Shown here in pieces: positions 1 to 12,434 of a DNA stretch of 64,000 nt (positions are counted from its first letter, which is position 1; the number at the start of each line of letters is the position of its first letter). The DNA comes from Jacaranda mimosifolia (Eukaryota > Streptophyta > Magnoliopsida > Lamiales > Bignoniaceae). The notes under the pieces were generated by a model, which was not told the DNA's origin, ran no database searches, and worked only from the letters and a program-made list of their open reading frames with translations. Location of the stretch: contig CM032123.1 of the NCBI GenBank assembly GCA_018894105.1, forward strand, positions 5,023,001 to 5,087,000, given 5' to 3'. A program made the translations under genes and the position numbers.

Positions 1-105
1 CTCGGCCGGTGGCCTCGACTTATATGTCCAATCTTTTCGTCGACTAAGGTGGTCTCAGCCGGTGGCCTCGACTTAGATGTCCAATCATTTCGTCTTTTCA
101 ATCAT
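1..105. repeat. 53-bp tandem repeat in the 3' spacer of T1 (about two units visible)
   Basis: Two units of about 53 bp are visible (starting at 1 and 54), each with the core GGTGGCCTCGACTTA and ending in TCGTCGACTAAGGTGGT. The array continues left out of the window. T2 carries a related array with a longer unit at 30199-30475. Confidence 0.8.
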
Positions 106-154
106 GTTGTGCCTTGTTTTTTATAATCAATACAACAGATGTCAATTAAATAGT

Positions 155-1315
155 TTACGCAAAGAATTTTTTCAGGTTTACCGCATTCCATGGTCGAGGT
201 AGCTCGCGACCTGCAGTGTCCTCTAATCGGTAGGCGTTGTTCTTGCACACTTTGATGACTGCATAGGGTCCCTCCCACTTCGGGTCAAGCTTCCCGACTG
301 GCTTTGAAACCTTCACTTTCTTCAGGGCAAGATCGCCCACTTTAAAATTCCTCGGACGGACTGACTTATTGTAGCGATCCTCCATTTTTGAGCGGTACCT
401 TTGCATCTTGCTGTAGGCTAGTTGGCGCTTTTCGTCTATGGTAATTAAATCCAGCGTCCTCTCCGATGTATTCGCTATTGGATTGTAATGAATCACTCTA
501 GTCGTGTGCTGAATCAATTCGGATGGTATCACTGCTTCAGAGCCATAGACTAGACTGTAGGGGCTGTGGCCTGAGGCCGTTCGGGGGGTCGTTCGATAAG
601 CCCAAAGAACGCCTGGGAGATCGTCTGCCCAACTGGCTCCTGTCCCTGCTATCCGGCTCTTAATGTGGTCCAGGACTGTTCTGTTAGTGACCTCAGTCTG
701 GCCATTGGCTTGCGGATTCCCTACTGAAGTGAAGTGCTGCGTGATGCCTAAAGTTTCGCACCATCTTCTGGTGTTTTTGCTCTGGAATTGAGTGCCGTTA
801 TCGGAAATGAGGATCTTAGGTAGCCCGAACCGACACACGATGTTCTTCCATATAAAACTCTTGATAGCCGCGTCGGTGATCTTAGGGACTGCTTCGGCTT
901 CCACCCATTTCGTAAAATATTCGACAGCCACTATGATAAACTTCCGCTGGCCAGAGGTTTTGGGGAGCGACCCTAATATATCGATGCCCCACTGGTCGAA
1001 CGGCCATGTGATACTAACATTGGTCATTGGCGTGGCTGGTTGATGCTGAATGTTCGCATGTACCTGGCAGGATGGGCATTTCTTAGCGAAATCCACGGAG
1101 TCGTTGAGCAGAGTGGGCCAGAAATATCCATAACGGGTAATCTTGTGAGCCAGAGACCTTCCACCCAAGTGGTTGCCACAAATACCCGCATGCACCTCCT
1201 GCAATACTTCGTTTGCCTGGCCGGGATCTAAGCACCTGAGTGGCGGCCCGACAATCGACCTCCTGTACAGCTGCCCATGCTCATCTAGTACATATTTAGG
1301 CGCCAAGCCCTTCAA
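155..1315 (-). pseudogene. T1 integrase domain
   Basis: An open block of 386 codons. The N-terminal zinc-binding region ends in CPSC (about residues 80-83). The catalytic core shows the three acidic residues in WGIDILG, ISDNGTQF and QTEVTNR, the D,D-35-E arrangement of retroviral-type integrases. The C-terminal part (KVGDLALKKV, WEGPY) is the usual Ty3/gypsy tail. No chromodomain is visible. The block is separated from the upstream RNase H by a single TAG (about 1326) where T2 reads glutamine, so the pol frame is interrupted although this domain itself is open. The protein would insert the reverse-transcribed copy into the chromosome. Confidence 0.9.
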
Positions 1316-1324
1316 CTTTCGAGC

Positions 1325-1873
1325 CTACTTAATGTCATCTGGTAAGGAGCCTCTACTCAGATAGAGTTTGATTGGATGTTGCCAGGATAGGGTTGACTCG
1401 TCGAGGCATCTGACCTGGATCCGGTCGGGAGACTGTACGCAGGGCTTATCAGCCATAAGAAATGTTATAGTTCTTTCCCGCATGCCTTTCGCCGAACTGG
1501 CTAGCTTGGAGAGTGCGTCTGCCCGCTCGTTCTCTGATCGAGGGATCTGGCTTAGCGAGAAGTGGCTAAACATCTGTTTCAAGTGTTGTACCTTTGCCAA
1601 GTACTGCGCCATCTTGTGCTCTTTTGCCTCAAAGTTCCCTTCGAATTGCTCAGCCACGAGCTTAGAGTCTGTGAAAGCCGCTAGCCTATCGACCCCACGG
1701 TCGGCAGCCATGCGCATTCCTGCAATGAAGGCTTCATACTCAGCTTCATTGTTCGTAACCGGGAAATTGAGTTTCACCACGAAGTCATAACCTTCTGCTA
1801 ACGGGGATCGAAGAGAAACTCCTATCCCTTCCCCCGACGACGTCGCAGACCCATCGACGTGCAGAGTCCACAA
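1325..1873 (-). pseudogene. T1 second (archaeal-like) RNase H domain
   Basis: About 180 codons with the RNase H acidic residues in HVDGSATSSG, NNEAEYEAF, FTDSKL and ERADALSKLAS. This RVT_3-type domain lies between the canonical Ty3 RNase H and integrase. That is the dual-RNase H arrangement known for plant Tat elements, where it is thought to have been acquired from an archaeal-like or host source. It ends at the TAG that separates it from integrase and is separated from the upstream domain by several stops. Confidence 0.85.
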
Positions 1874-3157
1874 GGGTGTGCTATCGACACCCGGACACGG
1901 TAGGTTGATCCTTTTGAGGATGAAATCTGCCAGGACCTGTGCCTTGATAGCTGCTCGCGGTTGAAATTAGATGTCGAATTCTCCAAGCTCGATGGCCCAT
2001 TTAGTGAGTCGACCTGAAGTGTCCGGCTTCGACAATACCTGTTTCAGCGGCTAATTTGTTTACACTGAGATTGTGTGTGATTGGAAGTAAGGTCGCAGCT
2101 TCCTTGCTGATGAGACGAGGGCTAGAGCGAATTTTTCAATCTCCAAATAGTTATATTCTGGCCCCTTGAGAGCCTTGCTACAATAGTAAATGGGGCAAGG
2201 GTTTCCATTTCTTATTGCAGTCAACACCGAACTAACGGAGGCTGAAGAGACAGCCAGATATATCTGTAAGACTTCCCCGAGCTCAGGTTTGGCGAGCAGA
2301 GGTGGTGAAGAGAGATATTGCTTGAGGTCGATGAGGGCTTTATCGCACTGTTCATCCCATATGAATCCCAACTTCTTTGTGTTTCTTAGGATTTTGAAGA
2401 AAGGTAAGCTCTTATCTGCCAGCCTGGCCACAAATCTGCCCAAAGCAATCACTCTGCCAATGAGGCGTTGAACTTCCCGCATTGTGCGCGGCGGGGCTAT
2501 GTCGAGAACTGCTTGAATTTTCTGAGGGTTGGCCTCGATACCTCTCTGGCTGACCATGAAACCGAGTAATTTACCACCCCGCACGCTGAACGTGCATTTG
2601 TCGGGGTTTAGTTTCATACCAAAGGCTCTTAGAATAGAGAATTTGTGATTCAGGTCAGCCAAGTGATTTTCTGCTCTGCTTGTTTTTACAATCATGTCGT
2701 CCACATAAACCTCCATTGAGTTCCCAATCTCATTTTTAAACATGAAGTTAACAAGCCTTTGATAAGTTGCTCCGGCATTTTTAAGTCCAAATGGCATGAC
2801 CAAAAAGCAATATACCCCATTGGAAACAACAAAAGAGGTTTTTTCCCTATCCTCAGGTGCCATAAATATTTGATAATATCCTTGAAATGCGTCCATCATG
2901 CTAAGTAATTCACACCCAGCGGTGGAGTCGACAAGTAAATCAATACGAGGCAAGGGGTAAGGATCTTTAGGGCAAGCTTTATTCAAGTTTGTGAAATCAT
3001 CACACATCCTCCACTTTCCCTCACTCTTGGGGACTAAGACAACATTACATAGCCAAGAAGGATACTGAATTTCAACAACATAGTCAACTTCTAGGAGTTT
3101 GCTTACCTCTTCTTGGATAATTTGTGTCCGCTCGGCGTTAAAAACTCTCTTCTTCTA
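1874..3157 (-). pseudogene. T1 reverse transcriptase and canonical RNase H
   Basis: Reverse transcriptase motifs are clear: CDDFTNLNKACPKDPYPLPR, MMDAFQGYYQI, VMPFGLKNAGATYQRL and the catalytic box YVDDMIV. After it comes a Ty3-type RNase H (PIYYCSKALKGPEYNYLEIE). The reading frame is open from about 3157 to 2060. Between 2060 and 1874 at least three in-frame stops break the RNase H to second-RNase H connection; two sit where T2 has CAG or CAA. A TAG at about 3155 separates it from the protease side, again where T2 has CAG. Confidence 0.9.
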
Positions 3158-5674
3158 GTGGACTGGCTTATGGGCAGGGTCCACATTGAGCCTGTGGACA
3201 ATGATGTCCGGGTCGATGCCCTGCAGGTCGGCCGCTTTCCAAGCGAAGACATCAAGGTTCCTCCGGAGGAAGTCGACCATGAGGCACTCTAGTCCCAAAT
3301 CAGTCCCGATCTTGGTTGTCTTGTCAGGATTCCCGGGCTCTAGCTTAATTGTCTTGAAGTCTCCCGTCAGCTCGACCCTGGTATCTTCGATCTTTCTCTT
3401 CTTCGATGAAGTTCCCTCCTCGGGTTTCGCTACAGGGGCGTCCCCCGAGGGCTTCAACTGTGGCCTCCTTCTCTGCTAACCGGAGTCCACGGAGATTGTG
3501 TAATAGCGCCAAGCGTCCTTAATATTGCATAAAATATGACCAACTCCTCCAGGGGTCGGGAACTTTATCTTCATGTGATATGTAGACGCGATGGCTCTGA
3601 AGTCATTTAAGGCCGGTCTACCCAAAATAACATTGTAAGCGAATGGGGCGTCGACCACTAAATAGCTAATCATCAAGGTTCGGCTGCGATGGCCCTGCCC
3701 GAAAGTCGTGGAGAGGGAGATGGACCCTAGCGGCATTATCTTCGATCCCCCGAATCCGACTAGGGGCGTTCTGACTGGATCAAAGTTCAACTTGCCCAAG
3801 TCCATCCTTTTTAGTGTTGACGAGAATATGATATTGGCTGAGCTACTGTTGTCGACCAGGACCTTTCTAACTTCGAAGTTGGCGATCTCGAGAGCGACCA
3901 CCATAGGGCAGTCGATCTTTCCGTCCATGCCTTGGTTTTCGAGGTGGCTGAGGTCTGTGTCTGAAAAGGATATTGGCTCTGTGCTGTTTGTAAGTTGAAA
4001 AACCGTCTCGACCTTAGATGGCTTGGTCGAGTCGAGCTGCCGTTGGGTTTGCTTCCTTGCGTTTCGGGATTCTCCTCCCGTGGGCCCCCCAGCGATCATG
4101 TCGATGACCCATTTGATGGGTGGGTGGGCTTCATGGGCAGGTTTCTTCCCTTTGTCATCTCTTCGCGGGCTGGCCGACCTTTCTCTACGGGGAGTCCGGT
4201 TGACCGCGCCCTCCTCTCTTCGATTCCTGTCCTCAACAAATTTCTTTAGGTGCCCCTGTCTGATCAACCTCTCAATTTCGTCCTTCAAGTTGAAGCAGTC
4301 TTCGGTGTCATGCCCCTTTTGTCTGTGGAAGTGGCAGAATTTCCCGAACTTCTTCATGGCCTCCGTTTCTGTAATTTTGCGGGGCTTTTTCAGTAGGTTG
4401 TCATGTTGAATGGCAAAGAGCACTTCTCTCCTCGCCATGGAGAGCGGGGTATAGTCGTGGAAGCGTCTAATCGGGGACCGACGTCCTTCCCTGTTTTGCT
4501 TGTCGTCCTTCTCTTTGCCCTTTCTTCCTGTCAGTTTCGATGCTGCCGTATTTCATCTTGTTCATCTCTTCTTGGGTCATGTACCTTTCAGCGAGGTCGA
4601 GGAGTTCTTCCATCGTGCTGGGCTGAGCGCGCACCAAAGCGTTAGCGCACTCTTTGTGCCTCAATCCCAAAAACAGCACATCAATCAAGAACTCAATCCT
4701 CGGACTGTCAATTTTCAACACCTCTGTGTTGAATCTGGTGAAAAAATCTCTCAAAGACTCCCCCTCGGCTTGCTTCACCGTGTGCAAGTGGGTATGTGGC
4801 AGCTTCGCCTTCCTTCTGCTGGCAAACTGGTGCAGAAATTTGTCACAAAACTGGTCATACAAAAAGATGGACGCTGGCTCTAACTTCACGAACTAATCCA
4901 AGGCTACCCCCTGAAATGTGGTTACCAGCATTTTTGCATGAATATACTCGTTGTGTCCATGCAGCTGCATCATGTGTTCAAACTGCAGCAAATGTTCACT
5001 CGGGTCCGTGGACCCGTCGTACCGCGGGAGACCAATGGAGATCTTGGCGTCCACCGCGATGCGTTCATTAATGATTTCTTGTATGAAGGGTGAGTCCCGT
5101 TCCCTTCTAAATCTCGGGGGCACCTCCGGCTGAAGGGGCCTATCCGCGTTCCCCCTCGACAGCTCCTCCAGACGTTTATTTAGTTGCTGCACCTGGTGGG
5201 ATACCTCCTCCCACTCCTGCTGATCCTGCTTTCTTCTACCTCGGGAACGTTCGGTCCTATCGCGCTGCGGGGCTCAAAGGGGCCGAACGTCATGGTCCAC
5301 GGAGTCTGCTGCCTCTTCCCTCGGTGGGGGGCGGGGTGCCTCCCGGTGAAAACGACTCTGGCTTGGTTCTCGCCTAACTGGGTGCCTGGGGGACCCCGGA
5401 CGCCGTGAGTATTCTACAGGTAGTGCTTGCTCATGCCCCGCTGGAGCGGGCGTGGCGCTGCTTGCCAGTTCAAGGCGGCAGAAAGTTGGGCTGATATCTG
5501 TGCGGAGATCTGCTCACTGATGAGCTGCATCAACTGGGGCATAGTGAGGGTGACTACGGGCTCAGGCTGTATACTGGGACCCGGAGCAGTCCTTTCTTCG
5601 TTCTGGCGGGGCGGGGGGGAGCTGGATCTTCTGTTCTCTTCCCTTCCGGAAGGGGCTCGCCCAGTGTTCACCAT
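3158..5674 (-). pseudogene. T1 gag and aspartic protease region
   Basis: The frame starts at MVNTGRAPSG (5674). It contains the gag capsid region (LRDFFTRFNTEVLKID, ERYMTQEEMNKMKYG), a zinc-knuckle-like segment (CHFHRQKGHDTEDC) and a retropepsin region (VLVDNSSSANIIF, ILGRPALNDFRA). In the protease motif the usual Gly after Asp-Asn is Ser. The coding capacity is broken by a frameshift between 5414 and 5192, a TAG at about 4890 (a Trp codon in T2), a one-base insertion near 4510 and a stop at about 3475. Confidence 0.85.
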
Positions 5675-5695
5675 TCTCGATAGAGGATTCCGTGT

Positions 5696-5713
5696 TTCCC
5701 ACAGACGGCGCCA
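5696..5713 (-). other. Primer-binding site of T1
   Basis: Directly inside the 5' LTR, the minus strand reads TGGCGCCGTCTGTGGGAA, two bases after the LTR end. A TGGCGCC start is common in plant gypsy primer-binding sites and would pair with a tRNA 3' end. I do not assign the tRNA. Confidence 0.75.
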
Positions 5714-5715
5714 AA

Positions 5716-6467
5716 TGATGAGGGTCCGAATCGTGATACAGGTACTCTGATTCCGATCTATATTGGGTTTAACCCCAAAGGTGGATATCTTCCGTTGATG
5801 ATGTTTGAGAATCCTGCAATCAAGGCAAACGTTAGGCTAGCCGAGTGGCCCTCGGCTTAGGCCCTCCGACGCTCAAGTCAGTATTAGAAGTATTGAGCAA
5901 CGGAGTAAGGTAGTTTCAGAGTGTATGAGTGCATACCTTGTGAGGCAAGACAGAGGAGTTTTTATATTCTTCCCCTTGTAGGAAATGACAGGTAAGCCTT
6001 TGGCTTACCCTTGGGGTCTTCAGCCTCCTCCAAGGGGCAATTAGTCTATTCCCCCATTTGAATTTTGCCAGCTAGATGTCCTTTCATGCTACAGGACGAA
6101 ATGGTATACGGTGTGGCGCCTGCCGTGTTAGACAGTGAGGGGATGGCATGCGCCATTAATGCGGTGGCGTGGTGCCAGTCAACGCATTTAATGCGGTGGC
6201 AGAGTACTGTGCATAATTCGACATCCTATGGTTGATATTATTCGAGGGCTCTGAGGCGCCCGCCTGGGCCTGGGGGAGACTGGTCGAACATAGTCGACGT
6301 GTCCCATAGGCCCTGGGCTGTTGTCTGAACGTTGGGCCTTTTCGGGCTACTGCTTGGTCGAACAGGGTCGACGTGGCCCATGGGCCCTGGGCCGTTGTCT
6401 GAACGTTGGGCCTTTTGAGCCTGGGCCGTTGTCTGAAACGTTGGGCCTTTTGGGCCACCCTATATCA
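5716..6467 (-). repeat. 5' LTR of T1 (752 bp)
   Basis: On the plus strand it runs from TGATGAGGGTCC to CCACCCTATATCA, with the TG...CA ends typical of LTRs. Blocks shared with the T2 LTRs include ACGTTAGGCTAGCCGAG, CTCCGACGCTCAAG and the terminal CCTATATCA. An internal repeat built on GGGCCGTTGTCTGAACGTTGG occurs three times at 6308-6455 and makes it longer than the T2 LTRs. Confidence 0.9.
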
Positions 6468-6470
6468 GTA

Positions 6471-6501
<31 letters not shown>

Positions 6502-6728
6502 AGATAAGTGGCTGAATTCCATATTTAATTGTTCATCAATATTCTCCTATAAGCACTTACATTAAAGCTAAACTCGTAAATAGTGGTCATACCAATTTTA
6601 AAATTATAATTTAGGACTCGCCTCAAGTTTATTTATATTTTCAAAACTCATCTCAAGCAAGATGGGTTTGGGGCAAATCTGGGTTCTATCTAATCCATTG
6701 CCATCCCAAGATTGTTTGTCTCAACTAA

Positions 6729-7187
6729 GGGCTTGGTTGGTTCACATGATAAGGTATAATAGATACATTTTCAAATCTTATCTTTTGTTTGCTTCACACT
6801 TTTATGGCCCATGATACATATGCGGCCCGACATGGTATCATGGGCCAAGCTAGTTTATGGATCAGATGGCCTGATCCATTTTCCATCCTTTTAAATATGA
6901 TATGATAATGAATGAAAAAGTCATTTTTACCCCTCATATGAAAACCCTAACCATCATTTTGGAAATTTACCTTCTTAGAAGTTAGGACATTTTGGACATG
7001 ACAAAGTGTAATCATATTAATTAATTTTACCAACCAAACATTATATAATGTCAAGAGTGAGATATCACCAATTTATAAAATCAAAGCAAATAATAGATTA
7101 CATGGTATTGAATACCATTTCTAACTTATGTATCATTAGTATATGAATCTTGCCTACCTAATCATATATGTCCAAGCAAACAAGCCC
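6729..7187. mobile_element. Tourist-like MITE (459 bp)
   Basis: Imperfect terminal inverted repeats: the left end GGGCTTGGTTGGTTCACATGA matches the complement of the right end (GGGCTTGTTTGCTTGGACATA). It is flanked by the 3-bp duplication TAA (6726-6728 and 7188-7190). A TAA/TTA target and a GGGCTTGTTTGG-like end are typical of PIF/Harbinger-derived MITEs. No coding potential. Confidence 0.7.
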
Positions 7188-8320
7188 TAATAAGAGAATT
7201 ATGATTCAAGGTCTGCTGACTATTATCATTTTAATTTAAAAAGGCCCGTGACTGCATATATATATACATATATATATATGTTGACATTATAAATGCATTC
7301 CTGATGTTTATGGCTACTATTATTTTCACCTGACCACACGGTTTGACCGGAAAGGAGAGAGTCCAGGCTGTCTATTCTGCTGCTTGGCTTCAATCAACTT
7401 AAATAAAACCATAATAACGTGGCCCTTCTGTCACTCCTCACGAGGGGACGGCCCTTATTTATTTTCCCTTCCTCGACATGTCAATTGCTATTAAATGCTA
7501 AATACTAGAGAAGACAATTAATATCCATCAAAATCTCATGGAACAATATCTACATAAGGATTCCTATCCTCGTGGCAAAATAAACTACTTTCAATGTTAT
7601 AAGTAATATCTAAATATAGAACATTTAATTTGCCTAGCAAGTTTAGGGTAAAATTAATGTATTTTTTCAAGATTGGTTTAATTTCTTTTATTGAAATAAT
7701 TTTTGTCAAGACAAATTTCAATATTTGACTGATGCATAACATACATTCACACTTATCAATTTCACATAAAATAAATTTTAAGAAATTTTGTTGGATTATT
7801 GGATGAAGAGATTCTAGTTATTCCAATATTGAACTGAAGTCGTCGTGAACAGCTTGATTTCATGAGACGTGTTTATATAATTGATGATATATATTATACA
7901 TTGTCTTATATTGATGAAATCTAAAATTTTAAAATAACTTATAAAATACTTTTCATGATCTCTTAATTGTTTCATTAATTGTTAAGTGGAAGTTGAAGCA
8001 ATTATTTTTAGAATAACAGAAAGAAAGACAACAATTGGAGTGTGAGAGAAATCTTTAGTTCTTTCTCTCAGTAAAAACAATGCTTGAGACCAATTTCATA
8101 GTATGCCTAAATTGATAAAAAAAAAAAGAGAACTTGTCTTCTTTTTCTTCTTCTTCTTCTTTTGTTACCTTCCATTCAAGTTTTAAAAACGATCACTAAT
8201 TTTTAACTTTTCAATGCATTCTTCAAAATTGGTTGAGAATAATTAATTTAGACAGCTTTCCCTAAAAGTAAAATTTTCACCATGAGTGCTCAGGACTTGA
8301 TAATACCTCACATAATCTTA

Positions 8321-8671
8321 GAGGCCGTTTGGTTTTGTTTTTTAGAGGCATTTTTATTTTTTGGTAAAAAGAAATAGTAAAAAATTGGTTATAAGTGTGA
8401 TTTTGAAAATCAAATATTATTTGGATGTTTTATTTAAAATGAAATGATTATGTAGGGTTGAAAATAATATGTATTTGGATATTGTTGTGTTTTTGTGTTA
8501 AAAATCGTGCAAATAAAAGTGGGTGAAAATAAAAAGAAAGTGTAAGAGTGTGTTTGAAAAAATATGCTAAGAATAAAAATATCTGTAAAAATAAAGGGGA
8601 AGTTGATAGTTTTTATTTTTATTTTTAGGAGAAAATAAAAATTATGTTTGAAAACAAAACCAAACGAGCAC
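8321..8671. mobile_element. Tourist-like MITE (351 bp)
   Basis: The left terminus GAGGCCGTTTGGTTTTGTTTT pairs with the right terminus, whose complement reads GTGCTCGTTTGGTTTTGTTTT. TTA duplications lie at 8318-8320 and 8672-8674. The interior is AT-rich and non-coding. The TTA target suggests mobilisation by a PIF/Harbinger transposase. Confidence 0.75.
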
Positions 8672-9456
8672 TTAGTCCTCTTAAGTCTTGTGAATGACTT
8701 TTTAGAATTAGTGTTACATATCTTAAGAATTCATGTAGATTAAAAAAAAATACAAGTTGCGTTTTATATGCCGGATAAACTTCTAATTTATTTTGATAGA
8801 ATTAAACAAAACTCAATTAATAAGAGTTTAAATGAGAACTGGTAGGTCCGGCATAAATATAAGAAACTTTTATACAAATCGAATTTGCCTTAACACAATT
8901 TAATTACAGTCTAAATAAATTTATATTTATCATATAATTAATATACGTTGGTTCAGTTCGGTTAAATTTGGTGAGGACAACATTAAAATGGAGGAAATAG
9001 TAGGTCATAATTTAATTTAGCATTAAGTTTGTAATGGTGTGCCACTTAGAGCACGAAACCTTGCATGCGTATTTACACTGATGATGGACACTTATGTCTA
9101 GTTAGCAAAATGTGACAATTCATGGGCACGTCAACAAACCATTAAGCATAAGCCATCATTGCTTTGTCTGGCTTTATTGCATTTTTGTTATAGTCAAGGG
9201 CATTATTTTCTGTATTATAATAATAACAATGATAATCGAAATAATATTGAAATAAATACGAGAAGTCTACTCCTAATTTGAATTTAACTACTCGATTAAT
9301 GGCCCAACTTATATGCCCAAAAATTTTAAAGTATATAATTTGTGAGGATTGTCTGCGAAAAGACTTTGATAATCAAGTCAGCCAATATGTTGAACTCGTG
9401 TTAACACAAAATACAAATAAATATAATATGTAATATAATATACCTCCATCAGTAAT

Positions 9457-10127
9457 CAATGTTTTTAAAATCGAATCGAACAAAGAACTCACCACATTAC
9501 TAATTATTGGTTCAACCAACAGGTTCGATCGGTATAATGTCATAATGACTTAATAATTATATTTAATTATATATATAATAATTTAATTTTAACAAAAAAT
9601 AAAACTTCCAATGATATAGAAAAAATATTATTTAAATTTTTTTAATTTACTTATTTTTAAGTATGTTTTCTAGAAAAAAATATTATTCCACAATTAGTCA
9701 ACTATAAATAAATAAAAAATAATGTTTCACATTAATTTAAATAATTATTCATTTTATTTTTCAACTCCAAGTAAAAATAAATTCTTCTACACTAAATATT
9801 CAACATAATTTAAAAGAGATAAAATAAAATAAAACAACAAATTAAACAAAAGTATTCACATATAGCTAACACTTCATTAAATTTCAAGAAAATAAATTTA
9901 TGTTTCAAAAAATTACATATCCAAAATATTCAATCATCATTTTTCAACTCATAATTTCTCTTATTCTTCTTCTTCTTTTTTTAATTAAAAAAAAAAGAAA
10001 AAAAAGTGAACCGGTCAAAAATCGGTCTGATCGGTTTCACCGTCACTGGTTTTTATGCTTCAATCGGATCGGATTGACCACCAGTCACTGGTAAGATCGG
10101 TCGATTTGGTCTGATTTTTAAAACATG
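9457..10127. mobile_element. hAT-like non-autonomous element A (about 671 bp)
   Basis: The ends are imperfect inverted repeats (CAATGTTTTTAAAATCG against CCATGTTTTAAAAATCAG). Subterminal GGTTCGATCGGT / ACCGGTCAAAAATCGGTC motifs recur on both sides. CAGTAA occurs just outside both ends and may be a decayed target duplication. Related to element B and to the hAT remnant at 61399. The exact ends are uncertain. Confidence 0.5.
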
Positions 10128-10504
10128 GACAGTAACTAATGTGTCTACTTATAATGTAAAAGTGATTGTCGGTCAAGCCTACGTGATATCATCTGAATGA
10201 TTTAATTCTCCTCCACTTCACTATTATTCAGGTCACTTATTTAAAAATATACAGATATTGATCCTACCTGAATGAATGTTCAAGTGTTACATAAGTGACC
10301 TGTTTATCAATTCCACATCAAATAATAACATAAATTATCTTTCAATAAAATATAGTCAATTGTTTTTTGTTTTACAAAAATGGAAAAAAATGAAAATAGT
10401 CATTTATCTTCCTTACTTTATACAATTTGAAAGGGTGGTGGCAGTTATGGTGTAAGTTTTGTTGAATGTAAAGTCAATGAATTAATTTGATATGTATTTC
10501 CTAT

Positions 10505-11130
10505 CAGTGTTTGAAAAATTGGACCATTCATTGAACTAAAAAATTTATTGATTCACGGTTCACTAGTTCCACCGTTGGTCGAATCGTAATTGAACTGTGG
10601 CTTTATAATTACGAAATATATATATTTATATTATATATTACTTAAAAATTAATAAAATGCCAAAATATAAAACACAAAGAGTTTAAATGACATTGTCTAA
10701 CATCACAATCCAAATTTCACAATTCATATTATAAATTATTACAACAATTTAAATATTTCAAGTTTAAAGTTTAAAGTTTAACGTTGAGAGTGTGTGAGTT
10801 AATTATAAAGTCTAAACTCTAAACCAAGTTCTTCTTCTTCTTCTTCTTCTTCTTTTTTAACTTTTAGATAACTTGTGAAGTGTATCTTAGCCTTCAAAAT
10901 TTGTACTTAGACAAAAAGATTAAAAAAAAAAATTATTAAAAATTAAATGAAAAAACCTATCTGGTTCAATTGAATAGTGAACAGTTCACCGATCCGACCG
11001 ACCAGTCTGGAAGATTTTAACAAAATATGACCTTTTTTTTGAAGTTTTTCGATTTTTTGAGAAAATTGGACCGATTCACCGATCGACCGACGGTTCGACC
11101 AATCGATTCGGTCCCATTTTTTAAACCATG
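10505..11130. mobile_element. hAT-like non-autonomous element B (626 bp)
   Basis: The left end CAGTGTTTGAAAAATTGGACC and the complement of the right end (CATGGTTTAAAAAATGGGACC) form an imperfect inverted repeat. The flanking octamers TTTCCTAT (10497-10504) and CTTCCTAC (11131-11138) match at six of eight positions, as for an old 8-bp hAT target duplication. Its left 270 bp closely resembles the sequence starting at 61399, which leads into a putative hAT transposase tail. That suggests B is a deletion derivative of that family. Confidence 0.6.
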
Positions 11131-12434
11131 CTTCCTACTTGATTTATATAGACAATAATGCGGACATAAAGAAAAATAAATTTGCATTAGTGAGTATTGG
11201 TAGTCTGTTAAAATTATTTTTAAACTATGGTGCTGCAAAAAGATCACTTCAATAAATAAACATAAACTAAAAAAAAAAAATTTTAAATAAAGTGACACTA
11301 TTTCTCACTTTTAATTTTAATAAATTTTAAATTTTGTGTTAAGATCTAGCAACTCATTATATTACCAAATATCTTTGAAACATATTGAGTCCACACAATT
11401 AATTGTGTCTGATTATTATTTTATTTAATTTATGAACATGTCAAACATCATATCAAACATAAATTAGAGGAAAGCCTGTTATCGTACCAATTATATATTT
11501 GATGCCACCACACAATGTGATATTATGAAAATTCAATACATATGTGAGCTAAGACAATGTTTATTTTTATTTTCCCCAAATATTTCTCTTTGAGAGAAAA
11601 TAAAAATAAATATAACTTTTTTATTTTATTCAAAACACTCAAAATAATATGAAAAATTCCAAAATACCCTTTTTTAACATTTTCCAAAAGAGACATATTA
11701 ATATATATATATATATATTGTCTCACACTACAATTATACGTACATAAAGTATAATATAAAAATATATTTTCACCTTATAAATAAGATAAAAAGTACTGAT
11801 TTAACATTTACAATACAATTTATTCTCTCCTAAAATAAAACCAACCATACCCTTTAAATTCACAGCAATTTCTAACAAATTTCTAAAATAAAACAAACCA
11901 TATATCGCATTTCTCATCTTAATCATCATAACATTTTTCTCGAATTTTTTTTCCAAAATATCCAAAATAAAACCAAATTAAATTTCCCGAACTCCATTTC
12001 CTACGAGTCCTGTTTACTCTATTTTTCGACTTCACATTTTCGCTGTTACTTCTTGGACATCTTCACCGCAATCTATGCCAAATTACCCTCCACCATCCAG
12101 TCAAAATTTTCAGTCCAGACAAGAAAGAAAGGACCCCAAGGGGCGAAACATAGAAAGTAGAGAATCCCACTTAAAACTTTTGTTAACAGAACACCATGAT
12201 TAAGACACCTTCCCTTGATCCCCTCAAAGTCCAAAAAGCACCGTTTTTTACGTAAATCCATAGGCCAACAATCTTTCACACTCACTCACCACTTCCCCCG
12301 GCCCCCATCAACAAGCACACGATAAAGACACCATTTTTTTATAATACTGCCCAAGTAATAACAAAGATTGTATTCAGATTTCTCATGTGGGCAAGCCTAC
12401 CCCTATTTTCGTTGTTCTTCTCTTTCCCCTGAGA

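Larger units (their letters stand above)
1..6467 (-). mobile_element. Tat-type Ty3/gypsy LTR retrotransposon T1, 5' part, truncated by the window edge
   Basis: Read on the minus strand the order is 5' LTR (5716-6467), primer-binding site, gag and protease, reverse transcriptase, RNase H, a second RNase H, then integrase ending at 155, followed by the first units of a tandem repeat at 1-105. Integrase after RNase H is the Ty3/gypsy order. Two RNase H domains and a repeat-bearing spacer before the 3' LTR are marks of the plant Tat clade. The 3' LTR and any antisense ORF lie left of the window. All coding blocks carry stops or frameshifts, so the copy is dead. The five bases after the LTR (GTAAT, 6468-6472) should be the target duplication, but its partner is outside the window. 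Confidence 0.93.
6468..12434. other. AT-rich intergenic region upstream of the remorin gene
   Basis: No gene is recognised here. It contains a (TA)n run just after the T1 LTR (6470-6496), two Tourist-like MITEs and two hAT-like elements listed separately, and scattered low-complexity A/T and CTT runs (for example 8140-8160 and 10829-10855). The last 400 bases before the remorin start codon are less AT-rich and probably hold its promoter and 5' UTR; I could not place a TATA box with confidence. Confidence 0.6.

Noticed and set aside
792..1364. Plus-strand open frames opposite the T1 integrase
   Set aside because: They are overlaps of the minus-strand integrase with no domain of their own. The same applies to frames opposite gag, RT and integrase elsewhere in T1 and T2.
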